Shown here piece by piece: positions 54,308 through 63,781 of a stretch of 64,000 nucleotides of DNA. Position 1 is the first letter of the stretch. The number at the start of each line of letters is the position of its first letter. The DNA is from Caenimonas koreensis DSM 17982 (GTDB taxonomy: Bacteria; Pseudomonadota; Gammaproteobacteria; Burkholderiales; Burkholderiaceae_C): the NCBI RefSeq assembly GCF_009646335.1, contig NZ_WJBU01000012.1, forward strand, positions 1-64,000, read 5' to 3'. The notes below the pieces were generated by a model. It was not told the origin of the DNA. It saw only the letters and a list, made by a program, of their open reading frames with translations, and did not search any database. The translations under genes and the position numbers were made by a program.

Positions 54308-54368
54308 CGGGCCATTGTAGGCAGGCAGCGGCAGGCACAATCGTGGCTCAACCTTTTGAAGCCCCGCC

Positions 54369-55220
54369 ATGAGTGACGTCACCACCCGGATCGCCCGCCT
54401 GTTCGTGTACCCGATCAAGTCCTGCGCGGGCGTGGAGGTCAACGAGGCCGTGCTCACGGAAACCGGCCTCGACCTCGACCGCGCCTGGATGGTGGTGGAC
54501 AGCGAGGGCGAATTCGTGAGCCAGCGCGAGCTGCCGCGCATGGCGCTCGTGAAGGTGCAGATGAAGTTCAGCGAAGTGATCCTGCGCGCGCCCGGCATGC
54601 TGGCGCTGCACCTTCAGATCGACACGGTCGAGGCGCCTGCACGCGTGCGAATCTGGAACGACGAAGTCAGCGCATTCGACATGGGTGACACGGCGGCGCA
54701 GTGGTTCACGGATTTCCTGGGCCAGAAGCTGCGGCTGGTGCGCTTCGATCCCGACGAGCGGCGCTTGTCCAGCCTGAAGTGGACGGGTGGTGCGCCGGCG
54801 TTGAACCAGTTCAGCGATGGCTTTCCCATCCTCGTTGCCAGCGAGGGCTCGCTCGCCGAATTGAACCGGCGCTTGCAGGCATCAGGCCGCGATGCGGTGG
54901 GCATGGAGCGATTCCGGCCCAATATCGTGCTGGAGGGCCTGGAGGCGCATGACGAGGATCGCTTCGACCTGATCACGATCGCCGCCGATGGCGAGGTGGT
55001 GCTCAAAGCCGTGAAGCCGTGTGCCCGCTGCCCGATCCCGAATGTCGATCCTGCGACGGCAGTCTCGGCGCCGTTCGTCAGTGATGCACTTCAGGCGTAC
55101 CGCAGCAACCCGGTGGTCGATGGGGCCGTGACGTTCGGCATGAACCTGATCATCGTGAACGGAATCGACCAGACGCTTCGCGTCGGCCAGGCGGTCAGTG
55201 CCGGGTGGCGGTTTGCTTAG
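54369..55220 (+). CDS. MOSC-domain protein (YcbX-like)
   Basis: A 283-residue protein. The N-terminal MOSC_N beta-barrel has RLFVYPIKSCAGVEVNEAVLT; the MOSC domain follows, with the conserved Cys of KPCARCPIPNVDPAT. MOSC proteins bind molybdenum cofactor and transfer or reduce N-hydroxylated substrates, as in YcbX/mARC-type enzymes. It overlaps the 3' end of the convergent GGDEF-like gene by 26 bp. Confidence 0.9.
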   Translation: MSDVTTRIARLFVYPIKSCAGVEVNEAVLTETGLDLDRAWMVVDSEGEFVSQRELPRMALVKVQMKFSEVILRAPGMLALHLQIDTVEAPARVRIWNDEVSAFDMGDTAAQWFTDFLGQKLRLVRFDPDERRLSSLKWTGGAPALNQFSDGFPILVASEGSLAELNRRLQASGRDAVGMERFRPNIVLEGLEAHDEDRFDLITIAADGEVVLKAVKPCARCPIPNVDPATAVSAPFVSDALQAYRSNPVVDGAVTFGMNLIIVNGIDQTLRVGQAVSAGWRFA

Positions 55221-57111
55221 CAGCGGCTTCGTCGCGCGGGCCCAGTTCCAGCACTTCAGTAGGCAGCAGGCTGTCGGCTTCTCCCGGCAGCGCTGAATCT
55301 GCCTCGAGCGGCGCCGGCTGCGTGACTTCAGGCTCCAGAAAGCGAATGGGCCTGCGGGTTCGCTCGGACATGCTTGCCAGCAATTCGTCGAGCGCATCGA
55401 CGAGGTCCGGCGCGTCGCTCACGCGCTCTTCGAGCAGCACAGCGCCAATGTGAAATTGCAGCGTCACGTCTGGCTTGAGGCCGGCCAGCGGCATCAGGCC
55501 CGCTGCGATCAGGCGTGCGGCGCGGTCGGTCACGGCCACGCGCGAGCGCACGCCTTCAAGGATGAGGCCGAATCGCGCTTCCCCCACGCGGCTGACGGTA
55601 TCCACATCGCGCAACAGGCGCCGCAGCTTGATCACACTGCGCAACAGGCTTTGCTCCGCCACGGCCGAGCCGTAATGCTCCTTGATGCGCTGGTAATTCA
55701 CCAGGTCAATAAAGACAACGGCAGCACTTTCGCGGTCGCGCCTGAAGCGCGTGACGACCTGGCGCAACCGGTCATGAAAGAGGTGGGGCGCGAGCAGGCC
55801 CGTGAGCGCATCCTGCGTGGACAGCGCCAGCTCGCGGATCTGCGCGCCGTGCCGCTCGCGGGAGCGGATGTTGAGTGCGACGAGCAGCAGCGGAACTTCG
55901 ATGGCCATCGCCACGGCAATGGCGTACTGCGTGGCAAACGACTGCGCCAGGTAGCCCAGCGGCCGCAGCATGGCCATTACCACGGCAATCGTGATGGGCA
56001 CATAGGCGCAGAGCACCCACACACCCACAACATCGCCGCGACGCCACGCCGCCCATGCGACGCCCATTGCCGTGAGCGTCACGCTGATGGAATAGGCCGC
56101 CATCATCGCAAGGGCAACGCCCCGGGGCAGCACCGGGTAAGCAGCCGCCGCGACGATGCCGGCCAGCCCGAACCAGTACACGCCTTTGTCGATCAGCGGG
56201 TAGCGCGCGGAAATGCCTGTGAGGTTGCGAACAAAAAGCAGTGCGGATGCTGAGGCCAGCAACGCAAGAATGGGCTGGATCGCGTCGCCCAGTGCGCCAA
56301 AGCTGGGCCACAGCAAGTGACCTGCAACGCCTGTGTAGGCCGCGACGCACAGTGTCGTGAGAAATGCGTACAGCGCATACCATGCATAGACGGTGTCGCG
56401 ATACGCCAGGCTTTGCGCCAGGCAAGCCGCGATCAGCAGGACCAGCGCACCGAACACCAGGCCCAGGCCCAGATATTCGATTTGCACATGCTGGTCGTAA
56501 GCAGTGGCCGACATCAGCTGCACCGGGAAATTCGCGGCGGTGTAGTGCTTGATGCGAACGTACACATCGCGCGGCTGGCCGGCGGGCAGGTCAAGGCGGA
56601 ACGCCGGGTACCGCCCGGCCTCGGGCCAGGAGGCAACCGCCAGGGTGTCACCAGCAGAATGGCCGACCCACCGGTTGTTCACGTCCTGCTGGTACACGGT
56701 GACCGAGTCGATGGCCGGCATCGGTACGGTGAGCAGCCATCCCACACGGTCCGTGCGGCCGCGCTGCAGCCGGTAGTGAAGCCACAGTGCACAAGGCTCG
56801 CCCAGCGCGTAGATCAGGTCGGGGCGCGTGGGCTGGAAGGAAGCAACACCGGGCTGCATCACCTGCTCGAGTGTCGAGTTGCTGGTGGCATCGATCCAGC
56901 CACGGCCGAACTCCTGCGCGTCGAGCGGCGCTAGGGAATCATTGAGCTGGAGCGCAGCCGGTATTGACGCGGCAGCCGGCGGCGACACTGGCGCTGCCGC
57001 CGCTGTTGCGCAGCTGCCCGTGGCAAGCAGCAGGGCGGCGATCGACGACGCCAAGAGTTGCTTGGCGCGCAACAGCAGGCGCGCCGCGCGGGAGCATCCA
57101 GCGCTTGGCAT
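55195..57111 (-). CDS. 7TMR-DISM membrane protein with degenerate GGDEF domain
   Basis: A 638-residue protein. A signal peptide leads into an extracytoplasmic 7TMR-DISM sensory domain, then about seven hydrophobic helices (roughly residues 210-400), and a C-terminal GGDEF-type domain (ELALSTQDALTGLLAPHLFHDRL ... VVFIDLVNYQRI). The GGDEF loop itself reads RVGEARFGLIL, with Gly-Gly-Asp-Glu-Phe lost, so diguanylate cyclase activity is not expected. It may bind GTP or serve as a sensor. The start at 57111 was preferred over a longer frame that overlaps the ychF promoter region. Confidence 0.75.
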   Translation of the reverse strand: MPSAGCSRAARLLLRAKQLLASSIAALLLATGSCATAAAAPVSPPAAASIPAALQLNDSLAPLDAQEFGRGWIDATSNSTLEQVMQPGVASFQPTRPDLIYALGEPCALWLHYRLQRGRTDRVGWLLTVPMPAIDSVTVYQQDVNNRWVGHSAGDTLAVASWPEAGRYPAFRLDLPAGQPRDVYVRIKHYTAANFPVQLMSATAYDQHVQIEYLGLGLVFGALVLLIAACLAQSLAYRDTVYAWYALYAFLTTLCVAAYTGVAGHLLWPSFGALGDAIQPILALLASASALLFVRNLTGISARYPLIDKGVYWFGLAGIVAAAAYPVLPRGVALAMMAAYSISVTLTAMGVAWAAWRRGDVVGVWVLCAYVPITIAVVMAMLRPLGYLAQSFATQYAIAVAMAIEVPLLLVALNIRSRERHGAQIRELALSTQDALTGLLAPHLFHDRLRQVVTRFRRDRESAAVVFIDLVNYQRIKEHYGSAVAEQSLLRSVIKLRRLLRDVDTVSRVGEARFGLILEGVRSRVAVTDRAARLIAAGLMPLAGLKPDVTLQFHIGAVLLEERVSDAPDLVDALDELLASMSERTRRPIRFLEPEVTQPAPLEADSALPGEADSLLPTEVLELGPRDEAAAKQTATRH

Positions 57112-57142
57112 ACACTGACGGGTTCGATTTTCGGAAACGACC

Positions 57143-58237
57143 ATGAGTTTGAAGTGCGGGATTGTCGGATTGCCCAACGTGGGTAAATCCACCTTGTTTA
57201 ACGCGTTGACGAAGGCGGGCATCGCCGCGGAAAACTATCCCTTCTGCACCATCGAGCCCAACGTGGGCATCGTCGAACTGCCGGACCCGCGCCTCGACCA
57301 GCTCGCGGAGATCGTCAAACCAGAGCGCATCGTGCCAGCCATTGTTGAGTTTGTCGATATTGCCGGGCTGGTGGCGGGCGCGAGCAAGGGCGAGGGCCTG
57401 GGCAACCAGTTCCTGGCGCATATCCGCGAAACCGATGCGATCGTGAACGTGGTGCGTTGCTTCGATGACGCGAACGTGATCCACGTGAACAACAAGATCG
57501 ACCCCATTGCCGATATTGAAGTGATCCAGACCGAGCTGTGCCTGGCCGACCTGGGCACGGTGGACAAGACGCTTCATCGCGCCGCGAAAAATGCGCGCTC
57601 GGGCAACGACAAGGAAGCAGAAAAGCTCGCGAAGCTGCTGCCGCGTGTGCAGGCGGGCCTGAATGAAGCCGTGCCGGTGCGCGCCATGAAGTTCACCGAT
57701 GAAGAGCGTGAAATGCTCAAGCCGCTGTGCCTCATTACCGCCAAGCCCGCGATGTTTGTCGGCAACGTGGATGAAGCCGGCTTTGAGAACAACGCTCACC
57801 TTGACGCGCTGCGCGAATACGCGAAGAAGCAGGGCGCGCCCGTCGTGGCGATCTGCGCCAAGATCGAAGCCGAGATGGCTGACATGAGCGACGAGGACAA
57901 GAAGATGTTCCTCGCGGAAATCGGCCAGGACGAGCCGGGCTTGAACCGGCTGATCCGCTCTGCGTTCACGCTCCTTGGCTTGCAGACGTACTTCACGGCC
58001 GGCGTGAAGGAAGTGCGCGCATGGACCATCCACATCGGCGACACGGCTCCCCAGGCAGCAGGCGTGATCCACACCGACTTCGAGCGTGGCTTCATCCGCG
58101 CGCAGACGATCGCCTTCGACGACTTCATCGCCTTCAAAGGCGAGCAGGCCGCCAAGGACGCGGGCAAGATGCGCAGCGAAGGCAAGGAATACGTCGTCAA
58201 AGATGGCGACGTGCTGAACTTCCTGTTCAACGTCTAG
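57143..58237 (+). CDS. ychF: Ribosome-binding ATPase/GTPase YchF
   Basis: A 364-residue Obg-family P-loop protein: [17 protein letters not shown] (G1), the switch-region [25 protein letters not shown]-type motif ([10 protein letters not shown]), and a C-terminal TGS domain (ending [14 protein letters not shown]). YchF prefers ATP over GTP because its G4 motif is altered, and it binds ribosomes. It is divergent from the GGDEF-like gene. The stop overlaps the next (minus-strand) small gene by 4 bp. Confidence 0.95.
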   Translation: MSLKCGIVGLPNVGKSTLFNALTKAGIAAENYPFCTIEPNVGIVELPDPRLDQLAEIVKPERIVPAIVEFVDIAGLVAGASKGEGLGNQFLAHIRETDAIVNVVRCFDDANVIHVNNKIDPIADIEVIQTELCLADLGTVDKTLHRAAKNARSGNDKEAEKLAKLLPRVQAGLNEAVPVRAMKFTDEEREMLKPLCLITAKPAMFVGNVDEAGFENNAHLDALREYAKKQGAPVVAICAKIEAEMADMSDEDKKMFLAEIGQDEPGLNRLIRSAFTLLGLQTYFTAGVKEVRAWTIHIGDTAPQAAGVIHTDFERGFIRAQTIAFDDFIAFKGEQAAKDAGKMRSEGKEYVVKDGDVLNFLFNV

Positions 58238-58494
58238 GGCTGCGCCGTCTCGCTGGTTGCTGCGCCGGTGCCTGGCCCGGTGGTCTCGTCTGGCACAAGC
58301 CTCTTTCCTGCCAGCGCGCGTTCGCTGCCGAGCTGCTGCAGCAGACTCGGTGTCTGCTCGAGGGGTGTTCCCTCAGTCAATCTGGAAATGACACGGCCCC
58401 AGCCGGGCGTGACCTCGCACGACGCGAGCACGTCCTTCAAGGGCGTGTTGGCCGTGCTGCGTGCGCGGCGGGGTGGTTTCTTTTGATGGTGCAT
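58234..58494 (-). CDS. Small hypothetical basic protein
   Basis: An 86-residue frame starting [20 protein letters not shown], preceded by AAGGA at good spacing. The middle reads [20 protein letters not shown], the end is acidic and Gly/Thr-rich. It overlaps ychF by 4 bp at its 3' end. There is no known family. It could be a real small gene or a chance open frame; the ribosome binding site is the main support. Confidence 0.4.
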   Translation of the reverse strand: MHHQKKPPRRARSTANTPLKDVLASCEVTPGWGRVISRLTEGTPLEQTPSLLQQLGSERALAGKRLVPDETTGPGTGAATSETAQP

Positions 58495-58546
58495 GGGTTG
58501 ATCCTTCAACCCATACATCCGACGATTTCGCAAATCGTTTAGCCGA

Positions 58547-59017
58547 TTACCCCGGGAAAGCTGACAACAAGATCGTGGTCATCGTCACGTACCTCAGGAA
58601 CTTGCCGATCAGCATGTAAGCCGTGCATGGCCAAAAGGGCAGTTTGAGCCAGCCCGCCACGGCGCAGAGCGGATCGCCCACGAGTGGCAACCACGAGAGC
58701 AGGCATGCCTTGGGCCCCAGGCGCTCAAGCCATTCCAGCGCGCGCGTGTGATGCTTCGAATGAGAATATTTGTCGACGGCTTCGTGCGCGCCATAGCCGA
58801 TCCACCAGTCGAGCATGCCGCCCAGGGTGTTGCCTGCCGTGGCCACCAGGATGGCTTGCCAGAAAATGTCGGGGTTCAGCCGAAGCAGCCCGTAGAGCAC
58901 GGGCTCTGATCCCACCGGAAGCAACGTCGCCGAAATGAACGCGGCCACGAAGAGCGTTGTCAGGCCAAAGCGCGGCAACGCAAAGAGTGCAAGAACAGAC
59001 GCGAGCCAAGCTTCCAT
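58547..59017 (-). CDS. YqaA-family (DedA-like) membrane protein
   Basis: A 156-residue protein of four to five hydrophobic helices. The pattern FISATLLPVGSEPVL, then NTLGGMLDWWIGYGAHEA and KYGAKACLLSWLPLVGDPL-like segments match the YqaA/SNARE-associated family, related to DedA. These are inner-membrane proteins of unclear function. It is divergent from dusB with 145 bp between starts. Confidence 0.82.
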   Translation of the reverse strand: MEAWLASVLALFALPRFGLTTLFVAAFISATLLPVGSEPVLYGLLRLNPDIFWQAILVATAGNTLGGMLDWWIGYGAHEAVDKYSHSKHHTRALEWLERLGPKACLLSWLPLVGDPLCAVAGWLKLPFWPCTAYMLIGKFLRYVTMTTILLSAFPG

Positions 59018-59162
59018 GTGTTGCAGAGTTTACGGATACGCGGCCCGCCGGCCTGTAGGCGCACGCACCCAGTTTTTTATTTCAACTCGCGAAACGGTGC
59101 GGGCATACAATCGTGCCTCATTTTTCAGCAGCCGCAGTTGCCGTCGCCTCGCTCAACTCCCC

Positions 59163-60209
59163 ATGAAGATCGGTCCACACACACTTGCGAACCCCGTGTT
59201 CGTGGCGCCGATGGCCGGCGTCACGGACCGTCCGTTTCGCCAGTTGTGCAGGCAGCTCGGCGCGGGCTATGCTGTGAGCGAGATGGTCACATCGCGCCGC
59301 GATTTGTGGAACACGCTCAAGACATCCCGGCGCGCCAACCACGACGGTGAGCCCGGCCCCATCGCTGTGCAAATCGCGGGCACCGACGCAGCGATGATGG
59401 CCGAGGCCGCGGCCTACAACGTGGATCGCGGCGCGCAGATCATCGACATCAATATGGGCTGCCCCGCCAAGAAGGTGTGCTCGAAGTGGGCCGGCTCCGC
59501 GCTGATGCAGGACGAGCCGCTCGCCATCGCCATCGCCCAGGCGGTGGTGCAGGCTTGCGAGCCGCATGGCGTGCCTGTCACGCTCAAGATGCGTACCGGT
59601 TGGGCGCAGACGCACAAGAACGCTGTGGCGCTGGCTCGTGCATTCGAGTCATGCGGCATCCAGATGCTCACGGTGCACGGCCGCACGCGCGAGCAGGGCT
59701 ACGGGGGCTTTGCGGAATACGAAACAATTCGTGAAGTCAAGAATGCCGTGCGCATTCCGGTTGTCGCGAACGGCGACATCACCACCCCCGAGAAAGCACG
59801 CGAAGTGCTTGCCTACACACACGCTGATGCAGTGATGATCGGGCGTGCGGCGCAGGGCCGGCCATGGATTTTTCGCGAGATCGCGCACTTTCTCGACACA
59901 GGCACCCACCTGGCGCCGCCGCTCGTGGCCGAGGTACGCAAACTTTTGCTTGAGCACCTGCAGGATCACTACGCCCTGTATGGCGAATACACAGGCGTGC
60001 GCACTGCACGAAAACACATAGGCTGGTACGTGAACAGGCTGCCCGGAGGGGTGCAGTTTCGCGCGACAATGAACGGCATAGAGGAGAGCGGGGAACAGTT
60101 GCGCGCAGTTGCGACATTCTTCGAGGAGCTGCAGTTGCACACCGACCGCATGCCTGCCCACAAGGCGGAGCATCACATCGAAGAAGAAGCAGTGGAATTG
60201 AACGCATGA
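59163..60209 (+). CDS. dusB: tRNA-dihydrouridine synthase B
   Basis: A 348-residue flavoprotein with the TIM-barrel motif APMAGVTDRPFRQLCRQLGA, the catalytic Cys in NMGCPAKKVCSKWAGSAL, and FMN-binding VVANGDI and VMIGRAAQGRPW. It reduces uridine 17 of tRNA. The ATG at 59163 was chosen because the barrel begins directly after it. The stop overlaps fis by 4 bp; dusB-fis is the conserved gammaproteobacterial and betaproteobacterial pair, here followed by purH. Confidence 0.95.
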   Translation: MKIGPHTLANPVFVAPMAGVTDRPFRQLCRQLGAGYAVSEMVTSRRDLWNTLKTSRRANHDGEPGPIAVQIAGTDAAMMAEAAAYNVDRGAQIIDINMGCPAKKVCSKWAGSALMQDEPLAIAIAQAVVQACEPHGVPVTLKMRTGWAQTHKNAVALARAFESCGIQMLTVHGRTREQGYGGFAEYETIREVKNAVRIPVVANGDITTPEKAREVLAYTHADAVMIGRAAQGRPWIFREIAHFLDTGTHLAPPLVAEVRKLLLEHLQDHYALYGEYTGVRTARKHIGWYVNRLPGGVQFRATMNGIEESGEQLRAVATFFEELQLHTDRMPAHKAEHHIEEEAVELNA

Positions 60210-60442
60210 GCAAGAAGCACATAGAAGAATGCGTGCGCGCCAGCCTGGAGGGATATTTCAGGGACCTGCGCGGCACCGAGCCTGATGGCATGTATGAAAT
60301 GCTGGTCAAGGCGGTTGAAAAACCGTTGCTCGAAGTGGTGATGTCAAAGGCTGACCAGAACCAGTCGCGCGCCGCCGAATGGCTGGGCCTGAACCGCAAC
60401 ACACTGCGTAAAAAACTGGTCGAACATCGGCTACTCAAATGA
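60206..60442 (+). CDS. fis: Fis family DNA-binding protein
   Basis: A 78-residue protein ending in the Fis-type helix-turn-helix ([19 protein letters not shown]). The short length matches betaproteobacterial Fis, which lacks part of the N-terminal beta-hairpin. Fis bends DNA and regulates rRNA and many other promoters. Start overlaps the dusB stop (ATGA) and its stop overlaps purH (ATGA), so dusB-fis-purH is one translational unit. Confidence 0.95.
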   Translation: MSKKHIEECVRASLEGYFRDLRGTEPDGMYEMLVKAVEKPLLEVVMSKADQNQSRAAEWLGLNRNTLRKKLVEHRLLK

Positions 60443-62016
60443 ATATGAACGCATTGATTTCGGTGTCGGATAAAACCGGCATCGTCGAATTCGCCCGCGC
60501 CCTGCACGAACTGGGCATCAAACTGATTTCCACCGGCGGCACTGCCAAGCTGCTTGCCGATGCGAAGCTGCCGGTGACCGAAGTGGCGCAGGTGACCGAG
60601 TTCCCCGAGATGCTCGACGGCCGCGTCAAGACGCTGCACCCGAAGGTGCATGGCGGCTTGCTCGCACGGCGCGACATGCCTGAGCACATGAGCGCATTGA
60701 AGGCGCACGGCATCGACACGATCGACCTGCTCGTGGTCAACCTCTATCCGTTTGAAGCCACCGTGGCCAAGCCCGGTTGCACACTCGAAGATGCGATCGA
60801 AAATATCGACATCGGCGGGCCGGCGATGGTGCGGTCCGCAGCCAAGAACTGGAAGGACGTCGGTGTGCTCACCGACGCATCGCAGTACGACGCCGTGCTG
60901 GCCGAACTGAAGTCTGCTGGCAAGCTCTCGGACAAGACGCGCTTTGCATTGAGCGTTGCCGCGTTCAATCGCATCAGCAACTACGACGGCGCGATCAGCG
61001 ACTATCTCTCAAGCCTGCAGGAAGACGGGTCGCGCTCGCAGTTCCCCGCGCAGGCGAACAGCCGCTTCGTGAAGCTGCAGGATCTGCGTTACGGCGAGAA
61101 CTCGCACCAGCAGGCTGCGTGGTATCGCGATTTGCATCCGGCACCGGGCTCACTCGTCACGGCAAAACAGCTCCAAGGCAAAGAGCTCTCGTACAACAAC
61201 ATTGCTGATGCCGACGCGGCTTGGGAATGCGTCAAGAGTTTTGACGAATGCGCCTGCGTGATCGTCAAGCACGCGAACCCGTGTGGCGTGGCAGTCGGTG
61301 CCGATGCGCTCGAAGCCTACGCGAAGGCATTCAAGACCGATTCGACGTCTGCCTTCGGCGGCATCATCGCTTTCAACCGCGAAGTTGACCTGGCTGCCGC
61401 GCAGGCGGTGAGCAAGCAGTTCGTCGAGGTGCTGATGGCGCCTTCGTTCTCGCCTGAAGCCATCGAGCTGTTCAAGAGCAAAGTCAATGTGCGCGTGCTG
61501 CAGCTGGCGTTGCCGCCCGGTGGCAATACAGCGTGGGACAACGGCCGCAACGCCATCGACATCAAGCGAGTGGGCTCGGGCCTGCTGATGCAGACGGCCG
61601 ACAACCACGAACTCGCGCTGGCCGACCTGAAGATCGTCACGAAAAAGCAGCCGACGCAGCAAGAGCTGCAAGACTTGCTCTTTGCATGGAAGGTGGCGAA
61701 GTACGTGAAGTCGAACGCGATCGTGTTCTGCAAAGGCGGAATGACGATTGGCGTGGGCGCGGGCCAGATGAGCCGCGTCGACTCCGCGCGCATTGCGAGC
61801 ATCAAGGCGCACAACGCAGGGCTCGACATGAAGGGCACTGTTGTCGCGAGCGATGCGTTCTTCCCGTTCCGTGACGGGCTCGATGTGGTGATCGACGCAG
61901 GCGCGACCTGCGTGATTCAGCCCGGCGGCAGCATGCGTGATGACGAAGTGATTGCCGCTGCCGACGAGCGCGGCGTGGCGATGGTGTTCTCAGGTGTGCG
62001 GCACTTCCGCCACTGA
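60439..62016 (+). CDS. purH: Bifunctional AICAR transformylase/IMP cyclohydrolase
   Basis: A 525-residue enzyme for the last two steps of purine synthesis. The N-terminal cyclohydrolase (MGS-like) domain has [18 protein letters not shown] and STGGTAKLL with [11 protein letters not shown]. The C-terminal transformylase domain has [13 protein letters not shown] and [23 protein letters not shown] and [10 protein letters not shown], which hold the catalytic Lys/His. Start overlaps the fis stop (ATGA). Confidence 0.97.
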   Translation: MNMNALISVSDKTGIVEFARALHELGIKLISTGGTAKLLADAKLPVTEVAQVTEFPEMLDGRVKTLHPKVHGGLLARRDMPEHMSALKAHGIDTIDLLVVNLYPFEATVAKPGCTLEDAIENIDIGGPAMVRSAAKNWKDVGVLTDASQYDAVLAELKSAGKLSDKTRFALSVAAFNRISNYDGAISDYLSSLQEDGSRSQFPAQANSRFVKLQDLRYGENSHQQAAWYRDLHPAPGSLVTAKQLQGKELSYNNIADADAAWECVKSFDECACVIVKHANPCGVAVGADALEAYAKAFKTDSTSAFGGIIAFNREVDLAAAQAVSKQFVEVLMAPSFSPEAIELFKSKVNVRVLQLALPPGGNTAWDNGRNAIDIKRVGSGLLMQTADNHELALADLKIVTKKQPTQQELQDLLFAWKVAKYVKSNAIVFCKGGMTIGVGAGQMSRVDSARIASIKAHNAGLDMKGTVVASDAFFPFRDGLDVVIDAGATCVIQPGGSMRDDEVIAAADERGVAMVFSGVRHFRH

Positions 62017-62071
62017 ACCGGCACTGAAGGCGGGCCGTTGAGGCCGGTTGTTCGGGCCGGCCTTCGCTCTA

Positions 62072-62860
62072 TCAGGAAACGTAGAGCGAGCCGTTGCGAT
62101 ACGCCACACTGTAGGGGGCAGCCTTGAGTGCGATGGAGCCGATGCTTTCACCGGCGCTGCCCGCGACTTTCAATTCCGTGCCAGACACTTCGGCGATGTA
62201 AACGGCAGAGCCATCAGTGGCCACGTCGTAGGGCAGGAACAGGTCGTTGCGATACGTCGAAACGACGCCGCCATTGAAAGAGAGCTTCAGCACTTTGTGC
62301 AGGCCGGGATCGGCGACGATCACACCGTCTTCGACCACGGTGAGCCCACGAGGCGCGCTCAAAATGCCGGCGCCGAGAATGCGCGTGACCTGGCCCGACG
62401 GCGAAAAAGCAACGATGCGCCCATTGCGCGAATCGGATACAAAAATTTCAGTGGCGCCTGCGGCAATGCCACCCGGGTAGAGCAGCTGGCCCTCGCCAAT
62501 GATTCCGACCGATTTGCCAAGGGCATCGAACACCTGCACGCGGTGATTGCCGACTTCCACCACATAGGCCAGGCCATTCAATACGGCAACGCCGCCCGGG
62601 AAATTGAGTTTGCCTGCCGCTGTGCCCAAGCCGCCAACGCGTTTTTGCGTGCCGGCTGGTGCGGTGATCACAAGGGCGTGATCCTTGCCGACGACCTGGA
62701 ACTTGCTGCCGTCCTTCGCTGTTGCGAGCGGGCCGCCAGAAAGGGTCGAGACAGCAGGGAAGGAAGCGCCGCCCCCACCGCAACCGGCCAAAGTCAGGGC
62801 TCCTGTGGCAATAGCGCTTGTGCCATAGGAGAGGAATGTACGGCGGTCGATGGAGCTCAT
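62072..62860 (-). CDS. NHL-repeat lipoprotein with Tat-like signal
   Basis: A 262-residue protein beginning MSSIDRRTFLSYGTSAIATG, with twin-arginine (DRRTFL), then a lipobox (LTLAGCGGGG, Cys about 27). The remainder has several NHL-type beta-propeller units (KLNFPGGVAVLNGLAYVVEVGNHRVQVFD, in parts; GGIAAGATEIFVSDSRNGRI; APRGLTVVEDGVIVADPGLHKV). A likely role is a periplasmic propeller scaffold or binding protein. It converges on purH. Function unknown. Confidence 0.75.
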   Translation of the reverse strand: MSSIDRRTFLSYGTSAIATGALTLAGCGGGGASFPAVSTLSGGPLATAKDGSKFQVVGKDHALVITAPAGTQKRVGGLGTAAGKLNFPGGVAVLNGLAYVVEVGNHRVQVFDALGKSVGIIGEGQLLYPGGIAAGATEIFVSDSRNGRIVAFSPSGQVTRILGAGILSAPRGLTVVEDGVIVADPGLHKVLKLSFNGGVVSTYRNDLFLPYDVATDGSAVYIAEVSGTELKVAGSAGESIGSIALKAAPYSVAYRNGSLYVS

Positions 62861-62937
62861 TGGGAGATTCTAAGGTTCCAGTTCGGCGTGTCTACAGGTT
62901 GAGTGGATAAACTGTGGCAAACATGCGGGAGTCAAAC

Positions 62938-63228
62938 ATGACAGTGGAGCTGAAACGGCAGGATTTCATGGCAGATGCAGTTGCGGGGCTCGCGTTCGAG
63001 TTGCCCGACGGCGGCAGGCTTGCCTTGGCTGTTGCTGAACTGCGGGACCTGCCGCCAATCTCATCGCGCAAAGAGCCTTTTGCCGTGGTGCTGCAAGGCC
63101 CAGCCAATCCGGCATATGCGCAGGGCATCGTGCCGCTGCTGCATCCTGTGCATGGGCGCTGTGACGTCTTTGCGGTGCCGATCGCGCGGGACGCGCAAAA
63201 GACACTGTACGAACTAATTTTTAACTAG
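62938..63228 (+). CDS. DUF6916-like protein
   Basis: A 96-residue protein with GGGAG before the ATG at 62938. Its TVELKRQDFMADAVAGLAFEL start, an FAVVLQGPANPAYAQGIVPLLHP middle (read in parts) and a C-terminal CDVFAVPIARD resemble the DUF6916 family, whose genes sit next to phage tail-collar genes. Its end overlaps the convergent GNAT gene by 8 bp. Function unknown. Confidence 0.55.
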   Translation: MTVELKRQDFMADAVAGLAFELPDGGRLALAVAELRDLPPISSRKEPFAVVLQGPANPAYAQGIVPLLHPVHGRCDVFAVPIARDAQKTLYELIFN

Positions 63229-63778
63229 CCTTGCCGTGCGGCATGCGTTGCATCAAAACGTAGTAGCCGTGTGTTTCAACGTCGAGGAAGCCGCAACGCT
63301 GGTAGAGGCGCTTGGCCGGGTTGTACGGCTCGACGTGGAGCGTCACTGGCAGGCCTTGCAGATCCGCGAAATCCAGCAGCGCACTCATCAGCGAAGTGCC
63401 GAGACCAGCGTTTCGATGCGCCGGTAAGAGCGATATTTCCATCAGGCGGATTTCGCTGTTTGTCTGCTCGACATAGATCCGGCCGGCCGGCTCACCAGCT
63501 TGTTCAAGAATCAGCCACAGGGCGTCCGGGTAGCCCGAGAGATAGTGCGTGTGCTGCTTGTTGAACTGGTCTTGCAGGAATGCCTGCTTGACTTCGGGTG
63601 GCCACGGCACGATCCGCATCTCATCTTCGCGCGTGGATGCGTACAGCGTCGAGAGAAAAGCCATGTCGGCGTCGACGCGGTGCCTGATGGTCCATCGCGC
63701 AGAAAGGTTCGCAGCGAGAGCGGCCACCATGCCCGCGCTGGCCGTGCCAGGTGTCACGGCATGGCTCGCTTGCTGCAC
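63221..63778 (-). CDS. GNAT-family N-acetyltransferase
   Basis: A 185-residue frame starting at a GTG, or at ATG 63730 (169 residues), with the GNAT acetyl-CoA-binding pattern EISLLPAHRNAGLGTSLMSALLDFA and a late R-L-Y-Q-R-C-G-F. The position between DUF6916-like and tail-collar genes is a recurring arrangement in proteobacteria, so the enzyme may modify a collar-type protein; that is inference. Confidence 0.82.
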   Translation of the reverse strand: MQQASHAVTPGTASAGMVAALAANLSARWTIRHRVDADMAFLSTLYASTREDEMRIVPWPPEVKQAFLQDQFNKQHTHYLSGYPDALWLILEQAGEPAGRIYVEQTNSEIRLMEISLLPAHRNAGLGTSLMSALLDFADLQGLPVTLHVEPYNPAKRLYQRCGFLDVETHGYYVLMQRMPHGKAS

Positions 63779-63781
63779 GGG

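Noticed and set aside
58268..58486. Plus-strand open frame of 72 codons overlapping the small minus-strand gene
   Set aside because: No ribosome binding site and Ser/Cys/Arg-rich composition; the minus-strand frame has a better start.
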